Source: Prevotella sp.
Lineage (GTDB): Bacteria; Bacteroidota; Bacteroidia; Bacteroidales; Bacteroidaceae
NCBI GenBank assembly: GCA_017469955.1
Contig: JAFUFJ010000014.1
Coordinates: forward strand, 54,601 to 118,600
Direction: 5' to 3'
Length of the DNA: 64,000 nt
The number at the start of each line of letters is the position of its first letter. Within the stretch, counting starts at the first letter, position 1. Both the position numbers and the translations under genes were made by a program. This document shows positions 55,565 through 63,848 of this stretch, in pieces. The notes beneath the pieces are model-generated. The model was not told the origin of the DNA. It was given only the letters and a program-made list of their open reading frames with translations, and did no database searches.

Positions 55565-57265
55565 CTATTGGTTTTCAGATGATTTCATACGCTGTTCGGC
55601 CTTGCATAAAGCCAAGTCATAGGCCGTTCGATAGTAGGAAATGAAGTGACTCCACAACGCTTTCTTCGACAAACGGAAAGCGTTTGTACGCGATTTTGCC
55701 ACATCTCCCCTATCCATCTTCGCATATTCCAATACCGTGTCGCGAATCTCGTCAGCCACTTCATGGTAGTTATAGTCTGTGCGATGAATCACCTTCACGC
55801 CGTTCATGATGCTGTTTCTGCCGTTCTCTGCCGTCAATGCCCACTGGCCAAAGCCGGCTAAGCCCGTAGTGATGCAGGGCACTTTGAAGGCAATTGACTC
55901 TAACGGGGTATACCCCCATGGCTCATAATAAGAAGGATAGACCGTGAGATCATTGCCAAGAACGACATCATAGTACGACATATTGACAATACCGTCGGTG
56001 CCGTTCAGATAGCTCGGTACGAATATCACGGTCACTTGGCTGCCGTTCTCGTTCGCCATGCCAAGATATCCCATCATGCCCAGCACACGGTCTTCATCCA
56101 TATTGTGCAGCCAATGGGTGATATAGGGGTTTTCCAAGGCGTCCTTATATACCACTTCAGCTCCAGATTCGAGACGATTCTGCAGGTCTGCACGTGGACA
56201 TGCCACCCATGCCGGTACCTCAACAAAGGCTAACACCTGACGGTTCAGCCCTTCAGAAAAGCGCAAACGGTTCATCGCATCGATGAAAACATCGATGCCT
56301 TTATTACGGAATTCATAGCGTCCGCTGGTCGAAACAATGAGCGTATCGGCATCAAACTCCCGCCCGGTCAAGGCATTTGCCACCCTCATCAGTCGTCTAC
56401 GAGCAGCTGAACGCTTCTTGGTAAAAGCATTCCCCGTCGGTACAAATCCGTCTTCAAAACCATTTGGAAGCACTACGTCGGCAGGTTTTCCGATCAAGGC
56501 TTTGCACTCTTCGTCGGTAATATTGCTGACCGTCGTAAAACAATCAACATGCAAAGCAGTCTGCTTCTCTATCGAGTGTTTGCTTTGCATGTTCAGCTCC
56601 TCAGCCATCTGGTCACCGTCATAGGCACAAAGATAGTCGTAAAGCGGCTTGTTGTTGCCTGCAATGCTGCGGCCAATGCTGGTAGCATGAGTCGTAAAGA
56701 CTGTTGCAACCTGGGGTAAATGCTGCCGGATATACAACAGGCCGAGGCCGGTCATCCACTCGTTCCCGTGGAAAACAACCCGTACATTTTCGTCAAGATA
56801 GAAACGATAGAAGCTCTCTACCGTGCGACCTGCTGCATAGGAAAACATAGAAGCCTCGTCGTAGTCGCCGTAAGCATGCAGACTGTCCACCTGAAAGGCT
56901 TCCCAAAGTCTGGTATAGATAGCGTCTTTCTGAGCAAAAAAGGGTTTGAAGTCAACCAATACTGCTATAGGATTTCCCGGAACATCCCATCGACCTATGC
57001 GCAAGGCAAGGCCTTCTTGCGACGCCTTTTCCCGCCAATCAGCAAAAAGACTGTCATCTTCCACGAAGTAAGGAGAATGCTGTTCTTCCCAGCAATCTGG
57101 TCCAATAAATACGAGATGGTCAGGAAAAAGGGCCTGCAACGTCTTGGCACGCGTCGAGAGAACGGTATAAATACCGCCAACCTTGTTACAAACTTCCCAA
57201 CTTGATTCAAATATATAGTCCGGACATCGCAGTCCGTCAAACCCACGGTCTGTACTTCTATCCAT
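55565..57265 (-). CDS. Glycogen synthase (Bacteroidetes/eukaryote-like type)
   Basis: 566 residues from the ATG at 57265; an upstream GTG at 57286 overlaps the -7 box. The pattern SSWEVCNKVGGIYTVLSTRAK, FHGNEWMTGLGLLYIR, TTHATSIGRSIAGNN, TTVSNITDEEC, LPNGFEDG and YEPWGYTPLESIAFKVP matches the glycosyltransferase family 3-like synthases found in Bacteroides and eukaryotes. It adds glucose to glycogen, from UDP-glucose in the eukaryotic enzymes; donor here is not shown. First gene of the operon with glgP. Confidence 0.9.
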   Translation of the reverse strand: MDRSTDRGFDGLRCPDYIFESSWEVCNKVGGIYTVLSTRAKTLQALFPDHLVFIGPDCWEEQHSPYFVEDDSLFADWREKASQEGLALRIGRWDVPGNPIAVLVDFKPFFAQKDAIYTRLWEAFQVDSLHAYGDYDEASMFSYAAGRTVESFYRFYLDENVRVVFHGNEWMTGLGLLYIRQHLPQVATVFTTHATSIGRSIAGNNKPLYDYLCAYDGDQMAEELNMQSKHSIEKQTALHVDCFTTVSNITDEECKALIGKPADVVLPNGFEDGFVPTGNAFTKKRSAARRRLMRVANALTGREFDADTLIVSTSGRYEFRNKGIDVFIDAMNRLRFSEGLNRQVLAFVEVPAWVACPRADLQNRLESGAEVVYKDALENPYITHWLHNMDEDRVLGMMGYLGMANENGSQVTVIFVPSYLNGTDGIVNMSYYDVVLGNDLTVYPSYYEPWGYTPLESIAFKVPCITTGLAGFGQWALTAENGRNSIMNGVKVIHRTDYNYHEVADEIRDTVLEYAKMDRGDVAKSRTNAFRLSKKALWSHFISYYRTAYDLALCKAEQRMKSSENQ

Positions 57266-57284
57266 AGTTTTCGTTATAGCGCAC

Positions 57285-57293
57285 ACAAAGTTA
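57285..57293 (-). promoter_or_regulatory. Glycogen operon -7 box
   Basis: Minus strand TAACTTTGT, about 20 bp ahead of the ATG at 57265; this supports the shorter start. Confidence 0.65.
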
Positions 57294-57405
57294 CTTACAT
57301 TTTGTCAGAAAAATGCCGTACCGGACAGAAAAATAACGAAACCTTTATATTTATTGATTTAAAACATCTCTGCCTGTCGTCTCTTGCCGTCCTTCCAACT
57401 GAATC

Positions 57406-57444
57406 ACAAAAAAGACGGCAACATCATCACTGTGCTACCGTCTC
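57406..57444 (-). terminator. Terminator of the LRR/small-ORF transcript
   Basis: AGACGG pairs with CCGTCT; on the minus strand it ends in TTTTTT. Confidence 0.65.
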
Positions 57445-57513
57445 AAGTTCATAATAATTAGAAAATAAACTTATCAGTATTCCTCCTCACGAGGATGCTT
57501 TTAGCCAAACTTT

Positions 57514-57705
57514 CTACTTCCAGAGTTCCCAGGAGTCGTCCCATTTTGCGTCAGGATCGTCATTTGGATCTCCGTCACCTCCGAAGTCCCACTTGTCTTG
57601 TCCGGCCAAAGAACCCTCAGCTCCATAGCTTGCCTGGTTCATTTGTTGCATCAGAGGCTCGACGGTTACGTCGGAAATCTCTGGCTTGATATATGTTTTT
57701 TTCAT
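57514..57705 (-). CDS. Small acidic protein, 63 residues, precursor-like
   Basis: It begins MKKTYIKPEISDVTVEPLMQ, a pattern seen in many short Bacteroidetes proteins, and continues QMNQASYGAEGSLAG, then an acidic, Trp- and Asp-rich tail (DKWDFGGDGDPNDDPDAKWD, then DSWELWK). There is no classic signal peptide. It is 19 bp after the LRR protein gene, same strand, with a terminator after it, so it is probably expressed from that transcript. No modifying enzyme or transporter is adjacent. Function unknown; a peptide precursor or small exported protein are options. Confidence 0.7.
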   Translation of the reverse strand: MKKTYIKPEISDVTVEPLMQQMNQASYGAEGSLAGQDKWDFGGDGDPNDDPDAKWDDSWELWK

Positions 57706-57724
57706 ATCTGTTTCCTCCTTTTGA

Positions 57725-60490
57725 CTATTTGATTGCGACTTTCTTTCCGTTCACGATGAAGATACCTGCAGGCAATTCTTCTGGAGCAACGTCCAGTTTG
57801 CGTCCCTGCAAGTCGTAGATGCCAATGCTCACGGCTTCAGCTTCCACGTCTTCGATGCCGGTCGGGTTGGGATTAAAGAGCTTTGCATTAGAGGTTGATG
57901 CTCCGCCATCGGTCTTCAAGCCGTCGACTGAGATCGACCAGTAACAGCGGCAAGCACGAATTGTTGCGGCATGGTCGGCATCGGGCACGCGGTAGAACTT
58001 GGCCACTTCATTCTCGTCATACTGCCATCCGCCGTTGCCGTCCTCGGTCTTGTTCTTGTACATGAAGTAAAAGTCCCACGGGAAGAGCTTGTAGTCAAGG
58101 TAGCGACCCTTCATGGTGATGACGGCTCCGTCTTCGGCATTAGCGCTGTAGCCATGGTCCTTGGTCGACTCTGTCTTGAAGTAGTCCTCGATGGTGTTTT
58201 CGGCTTCATAGAACGTATACTCCGTCTGGTGGGCGGGCTTGATGAGCAATGGCAGATTGGCCGGTATGCCATCTCCCTCCAACAGCTTGAATTCGATGTT
58301 ATAGACACGGGTGGCCTTGCCGTTGACACTCTGTGTAGAATACTTGAACGTCTTGTCCTGATCCATCACAGCCACGAGCGTTCCCTCGCCAAAGACATCG
58401 GCATAATTCTCCTGACCGTATGGGAACAGGGCCGTCACCCACACGTTAGGCATCAGCGTGCGCTTGGTGTCAGGGATGGCAGTCAGCCAGTTGCCGAACT
58501 TACCGTTCTCGGGATCGTATACGCCATTTTCGTTAATACGGCTCCAAACGGGGTCGTTGACATAGCCTTCCAGGTTCCCGCTGGTCGTGTAGAAGGTGCA
58601 CTTACTGACGGCCTCCTTACAAAGCGTCTCATTGGCTGAGAAGGTGCTTGAAGATGAACCCGATGTGCCTTCGGCATACTCGCCCTGAAGGGCAGCTGCA
58701 GGGCCAAGGATGTAGACCGACTCCAGGCTTTCGCATCCGTGGAAACTGGCTCCGTCGATATACTTGACGCTCACGGGAATGGTAAGCATCTTGAGCGACG
58801 AGCAGCTGCAGAGGAAGTGAGGACCGATGCGTTCCAGTGTGTTTGGCAGGCGAAGGGTAGTCAGGCTGGTCAGGTATTGCAGCGAAGCACCCGACCGCTG
58901 ACCCTCAATCTCGGTGATGCCGTCGGGCAGTTCGAGCGTTGGCAATGAAGTACACAGCCAGAAGGTGAAGTTCTTGATGGTCTTGATCTTGGTCGTGAAC
59001 GAGCCGTCATCGGCCTTTTGGAACTCTACATCCGTCAGCTTCGTGTCCATTTCGAAGGCTCCTTGCCCGAGGAACTCTACCGTGTTTGGTATCTTCACCG
59101 AAGTCAGCTTCTTACAACTCATGAAGGCATAGTCGCCGATAGAGCGGAGATTTGACGGACTTTCAAACGTAACCGTCTCCAGATACCAGTTGCTATGGTC
59201 GTCGACAAGTCTTCCATGGTATGTTATATTGTCTGGATTAGGGATGTTGTTGGTTACTTCGCAGTTGAAGACCTCCTCCACGTCTTCCTGCTTATAGCAC
59301 AGACCCCACTTCTGAATGGCTACAACCTTGCGGCCATCGGGGGCAGTTTGAGGGATGACAGCATTCTTTACATGAGAGGTACCGATAGTGCGAGTGACAT
59401 TATAAGTATATGCTCGACGATAAATAGGAGTACCATCAGTGAGGGTATTGAACTGCTCCCAATTGTTATCCATACTTACAAAACGATAAACAACATTGTC
59501 ACCAAATTCGTTATCACTATCAACAACTGTGGTAGTAGAATTATTTAATCGAGTTGTGCCATCGTCAGCTAATGGATAAAGATTAGCTGCGTCGCTATTG
59601 TTGGATCGATTAATTAGGCTGCTTCCATTCAAATCGAAATAGTACCAGTTAGTGTAATAGGAATAACCATAATTATCATCATATCTATATCTATAATATG
59701 TCTTTGTCTCCGTCACTTCTTCTGCCGTGAGATGGAGGCTGATGGCGCACTCATCGTCGGGCAGGATGATCTCGGTACCTGTGGTACGATAGTAACGATT
59801 GGAGTAGTCCCAGACGCCATCGGTGGTTACGGTGGCTGCCGTCGATGCTACATAGTTCACGTAGATGTTTCCGAGGTAGCCGAGCTGGGCTTCGTTGGTG
59901 TTGACATAGTAGCTGGTGGTATAGCCACTGATGGGGCGAGCCTGGATGTAGTTGCTCACGTTAGCAGTGGTGAGCGTCGGTATTTCGTCCGTTCCGGTCT
60001 TCTGGATCTCGAGCACGGTGGCGTCGGCTGCAGACGTGATGCGTCCGTTCGTAGGATTGGATCCCGTAAGGGTATAGCCTGCTCCGGGCAGCGTCGACAT
60101 CTCGTAGAGCACGCGATAGCGCACGGTCTTGGGCGAATAGGCGATGGTGATGACGCCATAATAGCCTGTCGGAGCGTTGCGAGTGCTGACGGTAATCGAA
60201 GCATCATAGTCCGTTACTTCACGTGCCTTAATGTAATTACCGATGTTCTGTGTACTAAGTGCCGTTGGATTGCTGTTATAACCCGTACCGTTACGATACG
60301 TCACCAGCGTCTCCGCATCATAGCCAGAGGTAATTGAGCCGTCGGTCAACTGCGTGTTTTGGACCGTGTAGCCTGCTCCTTGCGAGGTTGTTCGCCCAGT
60401 GTAGACCACCTGATAGTTGCGGGTTCCACCCAGCACCACGTTCACTCCTCCCGCCAACATCAGCAGGAGCAGCAGAAATTGTTTTTTCAT
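57725..60490 (-). CDS. BspA-like leucine-rich-repeat surface protein with sorting region
   Basis: 921 residues from the ATG at 60490 (MKKQFLLLLLMLAGGVNVVLG, signal peptide). Residues about 25-210 hold two tandem modules, each with 'Y.V.Y......GAGYT', 'ITS..DA..L' and 'YI.AR.....Y....N'. Next is an Asp/Tyr/Asn-rich region, then five to six BspA-type LRR_5 units (IGDYAFMSCKKLTSVKIPNT, LGQGAFEMDTKLTDVEF, LERIGPHFLCSCSSLKMLTI). The C-terminal region SIGIYDLQGRKL..LPAGIFIVNGKKVAIK looks like a T9SS sorting domain. Likely surface-attached and interacting with host or other bacteria. Confidence 0.9.
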   Translation of the reverse strand: MKKQFLLLLLMLAGGVNVVLGGTRNYQVVYTGRTTSQGAGYTVQNTQLTDGSITSGYDAETLVTYRNGTGYNSNPTALSTQNIGNYIKAREVTDYDASITVSTRNAPTGYYGVITIAYSPKTVRYRVLYEMSTLPGAGYTLTGSNPTNGRITSAADATVLEIQKTGTDEIPTLTTANVSNYIQARPISGYTTSYYVNTNEAQLGYLGNIYVNYVASTAATVTTDGVWDYSNRYYRTTGTEIILPDDECAISLHLTAEEVTETKTYYRYRYDDNYGYSYYTNWYYFDLNGSSLINRSNNSDAANLYPLADDGTTRLNNSTTTVVDSDNEFGDNVVYRFVSMDNNWEQFNTLTDGTPIYRRAYTYNVTRTIGTSHVKNAVIPQTAPDGRKVVAIQKWGLCYKQEDVEEVFNCEVTNNIPNPDNITYHGRLVDDHSNWYLETVTFESPSNLRSIGDYAFMSCKKLTSVKIPNTVEFLGQGAFEMDTKLTDVEFQKADDGSFTTKIKTIKNFTFWLCTSLPTLELPDGITEIEGQRSGASLQYLTSLTTLRLPNTLERIGPHFLCSCSSLKMLTIPVSVKYIDGASFHGCESLESVYILGPAAALQGEYAEGTSGSSSSTFSANETLCKEAVSKCTFYTTSGNLEGYVNDPVWSRINENGVYDPENGKFGNWLTAIPDTKRTLMPNVWVTALFPYGQENYADVFGEGTLVAVMDQDKTFKYSTQSVNGKATRVYNIEFKLLEGDGIPANLPLLIKPAHQTEYTFYEAENTIEDYFKTESTKDHGYSANAEDGAVITMKGRYLDYKLFPWDFYFMYKNKTEDGNGGWQYDENEVAKFYRVPDADHAATIRACRCYWSISVDGLKTDGGASTSNAKLFNPNPTGIEDVEAEAVSIGIYDLQGRKLDVAPEELPAGIFIVNGKKVAIK

Positions 60491-60677
60491 TTTGAATACC
60501 ATCATAAAAATTTTGGTTTTACTATTATACTTCCCTAAATCGTATTATTATCAACATATTTCAACGCTCAACTGCGAAAAGCAGGAAAGCGCTGACCATC
60601 AGAGTCTTGCAAGAGCAACAAAGAGAAACGTGTCCACAGCGATCGTGGCACTTAACTTAATATTATACTATTTTCAT

Positions 60678-60686
60678 GCAAAGGTA
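60678..60686 (-). promoter_or_regulatory. -7 box of the LRR protein gene
   Basis: Minus strand TACCTTTGC, giving a leader of about 180 nt to the ATG at 60490. Confidence 0.55.
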
Positions 60687-60815
60687 CTATTAAATATCTG
60701 ACACACAAAACTTTTCTGTATCTTTTTTCGCTTTTTAACATTTTCGGCATCTGTCATCCGCCAAAAGCATCGTCCTCGATTCTTCATGGCCCAGAGGCGG
60801 GCTTGAGAACCCTGA

Positions 60816-60903
60816 CCTTTCTGGCTCGTACACCATAGATGTACGAACCATACCAGCAACGTGTATGGAGCATACACACGAGATGTATGCACAAGAAAGA
60901 AAA
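60816..60903 (+). repeat. 22-bp array with GTAYG-N3-CRTAC cores (4 units)
   Basis: Units at 60816, 60838, 60860 and 60882. The inner two carry GTACGAACCATAC and GTATGGAGCATAC at the same offset as in the array at 14151. Confidence 0.7.
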
Positions 60904-60954
60904 AGCGACAGAAACTGCCGGATATCGGAAATTTATGAGTAAACTTTGAATCAT

Positions 60955-61037
60955 TTACTTATACTCGACAGAACAAAGGAAATCACAAACAAGTTTCCGA
61001 TTTCTTTTGTTTTGTTCTCGTTTATTCGTAACTTTGC
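60955..61037 (+). repeat. Promoter module related to 14401-14522
   Basis: It shares CTCGACA, AACAAGTTTCCG, a CGTTTATTCG-like stretch and TAACTTTGC in the same order as the module ahead of the first MFS gene. Confidence 0.65.
61006..61037 (+). promoter_or_regulatory. Promoter of the WG-repeat operon
   Basis: TTTG at 61006, 19 bp, TAACTTTGC at 61029-61037. Confidence 0.65.
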
Positions 61038-61102
61038 CCAATAATATAAATAGGCACGCGAAGAGAGCGTTCGCATCCACCCATCTCACCCTTTTGACCA
61101 TC

Positions 61103-61336
61103 ATGCGCAAAACTGTTGTATTCCTATTCCTGATGGCCTGCCTTACGGTTGCAGGCCAGAGTGCTGACGATGTTTTCCTGCTGAAAGACCCCTCTACCGG
61201 CAAATGGGGCTATGCCAGCAAGATACAAAACCGGAAAAGCCCGCTCAAAGGGGTGAAGAAGATGGCCGTCAACGTGCTGGGAAAGGCCGGCTCGGCAATG
61301 CTCGACGCCGACGATGCAGCGGAGATTGACTGGTGA
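61103..61336 (+). CDS. N-terminal part of a WG-repeat protein (short ORF)
   Basis: 77 residues from the ATG at 61103: signal peptide MRKTVVFLFLMACLTVAGQS, then VFLLKDPSTGKWGYASKI, the start of a WG repeat, ending AAEIDW. The stop TGA overlaps the GTG start of the next ORF (GTGA, 61333-61336), which is in the -1 frame. In other WG proteins the text would continue directly as W-VIPAQYD, so the two ORFs look like one gene split by a frameshift, or else a coupled pair. Confidence 0.6.
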   Translation: MRKTVVFLFLMACLTVAGQSADDVFLLKDPSTGKWGYASKIQNRKSPLKGVKKMAVNVLGKAGSAMLDADDAAEIDW

Positions 61337-62652
61337 TTCCTGCCCAATACGACGCTGTTGCCAGCAGTTTCCAGGAGGGCCTGGCTGCCGTTGAGACCGG
61401 CGGAAAGGTGGGATTCATCGACCTGCATAACCGGTTTATCATCGAACCGCAGTATGAACCCGTGAAGAATCTCGAAGGATTCAGCATGGGAATGGCGCCG
61501 GTGAAGGTGGACGGGAAGTATGGATATATCGACAAAAAGGGACGGATGGCCATCGAACCCCAGTATGACTATGCCAAGGGTTTCAAAGACAACTTGCTGG
61601 CAACGGTGAAGAACGACGGCAAGTTCGGGGCCATCGACCTGGCAGGAGACTTGGTGGTGGCGTGCAAATATATTGCCGAAGAGGCCATGACGACAGTGCC
61701 CATCTCAAACAAAGACTATCGGGAGGCAGCGAAAAACGCGAAGGCACGCAACGAGAGCAAGGCGTATGAAGCCCTGCAGAAAAGGCTGAAGCAGGCGGAA
61801 AACGAAGCCGGCGAGCGCATCAACAACCCGGCGTGGATACAGCCTCTCACCTATGAGACCACCTCGACAGACGGCAACCTGCAGGGCATCAGGGACAACT
61901 ATCGGCGAATGGTCGTGCCCGAACGGTTTGAAGAGGTGAGCTACGACAAGGCCAACCATGTATATATCGTGAAAGACCAGGATAGCCATTACGGGGTGTT
62001 CTCCTACAAAGGCGACCAGCTGTTCCGCCCGCTCTTCGACAGCATCGGCGGATTCTCGGCAGGGAGAAGCAACGTCAGCATAGACGACTACAGCGGATGG
62101 ATTGAAAATGAGGGCAACATGCAGGAAGAGTTCATGGACAACATCTGCGATGCAGGACTGGACTTCGACCAGGCTGGCAATAGCGAAAAGGCACGTGAAC
62201 TGTACGAACGCATCCTGCTCATCGACCCCAACCACGTGATGGCACTCAACAACCTGGCCATCATGGACATCAACAACAAAGACTACAACAAGGGCATGCG
62301 CAAGCTGAAGCTGGCCCATAAGCTGGCTCCGGACAATAAACTCGTAGACGAAAACCTGCATGAAGCCAAGCAAAACCGCAACGAACGCCGATGGAACCGC
62401 ATCGGTCGTGCAATGGATATCGTAGCTGCCGTGGCCGAAACAGCAGTTGCAGTGATGGCGCTGGCTGACGACAGCAATGATGGACTGGCCGAAAAGAACA
62501 GCGAAAACTCGCACAAAGGTCTCACCTCGCTGACTACTAAAGACGGTGTTTTCGATATCGACGCCGAAATAAGAAGGCTCAGCTATGAGGTCAATGAAAT
62601 GAAAAAAGGACGATTCAGAGGCATCGGCGGAAAAAAATACAGACAAACATGA
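61333..62652 (+). CDS. WG-repeat and TPR protein (main part)
   Basis: 439 codons from the GTG at 61333 (VIPAQYDAVASSFQEGLAAV). WG repeats follow: GKVGFIDLHNRFIIEPQYEPV, GKYGYIDKKGRMAIEPQYDYA, GKFGAIDLAGDLVVACKY and later SHYGVFSYKGDQLFRPLF. TPR-like helices occur at about 275-340 (AGNSEKARELYERILLIDPNHVMALNNLA). A short hydrophobic Ala-rich stretch lies near 365 and a charged coil at the end. Without the upstream ORF it has no signal peptide, which favours a single original protein. It overlaps the next gene by ATGA. Confidence 0.8.
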   Translation: MIPAQYDAVASSFQEGLAAVETGGKVGFIDLHNRFIIEPQYEPVKNLEGFSMGMAPVKVDGKYGYIDKKGRMAIEPQYDYAKGFKDNLLATVKNDGKFGAIDLAGDLVVACKYIAEEAMTTVPISNKDYREAAKNAKARNESKAYEALQKRLKQAENEAGERINNPAWIQPLTYETTSTDGNLQGIRDNYRRMVVPERFEEVSYDKANHVYIVKDQDSHYGVFSYKGDQLFRPLFDSIGGFSAGRSNVSIDDYSGWIENEGNMQEEFMDNICDAGLDFDQAGNSEKARELYERILLIDPNHVMALNNLAIMDINNKDYNKGMRKLKLAHKLAPDNKLVDENLHEAKQNRNERRWNRIGRAMDIVAAVAETAVAVMALADDSNDGLAEKNSENSHKGLTSLTTKDGVFDIDAEIRRLSYEVNEMKKGRFRGIGGKKYRQT

Positions 62653-63044
62653 ACGACAGGTTTGAGCGAAACGCCGCATTAGCCACAGTAAAGGACTATG
62701 AAAGAATAGTCGAGAAACTGCAAAGAAAAAAGGCTCAAGGATATACAGAGATGACCATACAGGAATACAATGGCTGGTTCCGCGCGATGAGAAGGGCTGG
62801 CAAAGCCGAACATGAACGGAAAATGGCCATGAAAAAGCAGCAGAGAGAAGAGACGCTGTCGTTCTGGAGAGGACAGCTATACGACCAATACGACAGCTCC
62901 TTGCGCGACATGAAAAACCATCCTGACAAATATTTGGACACCATGGACGGTGACGATTACATGCGCGAAATGGAGAACTATCAGAAGAAAATGGACGACC
63001 TGCGCAAAAAACACAAGGACGAATTCGGAACGGAACCTTTCTGA
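62649..63044 (+). CDS. Charged coiled-coil protein, function unknown
   Basis: 131 residues, nearly all helical and strongly charged (RRAGKAEHERKMAMKKQQREE, YQKKMDDLRKKHKDEF). There is no signal peptide. It overlaps the WG-repeat ORF in an ATGA (62649-62652), so is probably made together with it. I do not recognise the family. Confidence 0.65.
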   Translation: MNDRFERNAALATVKDYERIVEKLQRKKAQGYTEMTIQEYNGWFRAMRRAGKAEHERKMAMKKQQREETLSFWRGQLYDQYDSSLRDMKNHPDKYLDTMDGDDYMREMENYQKKMDDLRKKHKDEFGTEPF

Positions 63045-63064
63045 ACCAGGGAATTTCAACAGCC

Positions 63065-63090
63065 GACCATCGAGCTGATGGTCTCGTTTC
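63065..63090 (+). terminator. Possible terminator of the WG operon
   Basis: GACCATC-GAGCT-GATGGTC then TCGTTTCTT, 21 bp after the stop at 63044. Confidence 0.5.
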
Positions 63091-63187
63091 TTGTCTTGCA
63101 CTGGCACAGACAGCCTGATAAAATGGTGCCCAGACGCCTAAAGAGGCATGAAAATGCATATCAAAGGGCTATAAAGTGATGGTTTCC

Positions 63188-63219
63188 TTGGCATCACCAA
63201 AGAGTACGACTATTCTTGC
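63188..63219 (+). promoter_or_regulatory. Possible promoter of the superoxide dismutase gene
   Basis: TTGG at 63188, 19 bp, TATTCTTGC at 63211-63219 (one mismatch to TAnnTTTG). Confidence 0.4.
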
Positions 63220-63263
63220 AACTGCAATAAAACGATATTTATTCAATTAATAATTAAAGCCTT

Positions 63264-63848
63264 ATGAAAAAGTTTGAGCTCATGGTTCTGCCATATAAAG
63301 AGGATGGACTGGAACCAGTTATCAGTCGGGAGACCATCAGGTATCATCACGGGAAGCATCTGATGGCATACGTCAGCAACCTGAATGCACTATTGGAAGG
63401 CAACCCGTTGGGCGACCTTCCGCTAACCGAGATGGTGAAACAAGGAAAAGGAGGCATTGCCAACAACGCAGGACAGATACTGAATCATGAGATGTATTTT
63501 GAGCAATTCACGACTCCACGCGAAGACAACAGGCCGACTGGACGTATCGCAGAAGCCATCAACAGAGACTTTGGCTCTTTTGAAGTATTCAAAGAGGAAT
63601 TTCAAAAGATGGGCGCTACGCTGTTTGGATCTGGCTGGGTATGGCTATCTGCCGACAAAAACGGTAGCCTGTTGATCACACAAGAAGCCAATGCGACAAA
63701 CCCAGTACAAAAGGAACTAACTCCCTTGTTGACCTTCGACGTATGGGAACATGCCTACTATCTTGACTATCAAAACCGGCGTCCCGACCATCTCAGCGCC
63801 ATGTGGCGGATCATCGACTGGACTGTAGTGGAAAGACGACTGCCGTAA
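63264..63848 (+). CDS. sodB: Superoxide dismutase, Fe/Mn family
   Basis: 194 residues. It disproportionates superoxide and is important for an anaerobe in air-exposed niches. Metal ligands His28 (YHHGKH), His75 (LNHEMYF), Asp159 and His163 (FDVWEHAYYLDYQ) are all present. The Fe-versus-Mn choice cannot be settled from these residues alone. The 3' end overlaps by 38 bp a convergent ORF entering from the right edge. Confidence 0.93.
   Translation: MKKFELMVLPYKEDGLEPVISRETIRYHHGKHLMAYVSNLNALLEGNPLGDLPLTEMVKQGKGGIANNAGQILNHEMYFEQFTTPREDNRPTGRIAEAINRDFGSFEVFKEEFQKMGATLFGSGWVWLSADKNGSLLITQEANATNPVQKELTPLLTFDVWEHAYYLDYQNRRPDHLSAMWRIIDWTVVERRLP

Noticed and set aside
61705-63159. 484-codon reading frame antisense to the WG-repeat genes
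   Set aside because: Composition is Cys/Phe/Arg/Ser-rich as expected for a shadow frame; the opposite strand has clear WG and TPR motifs.
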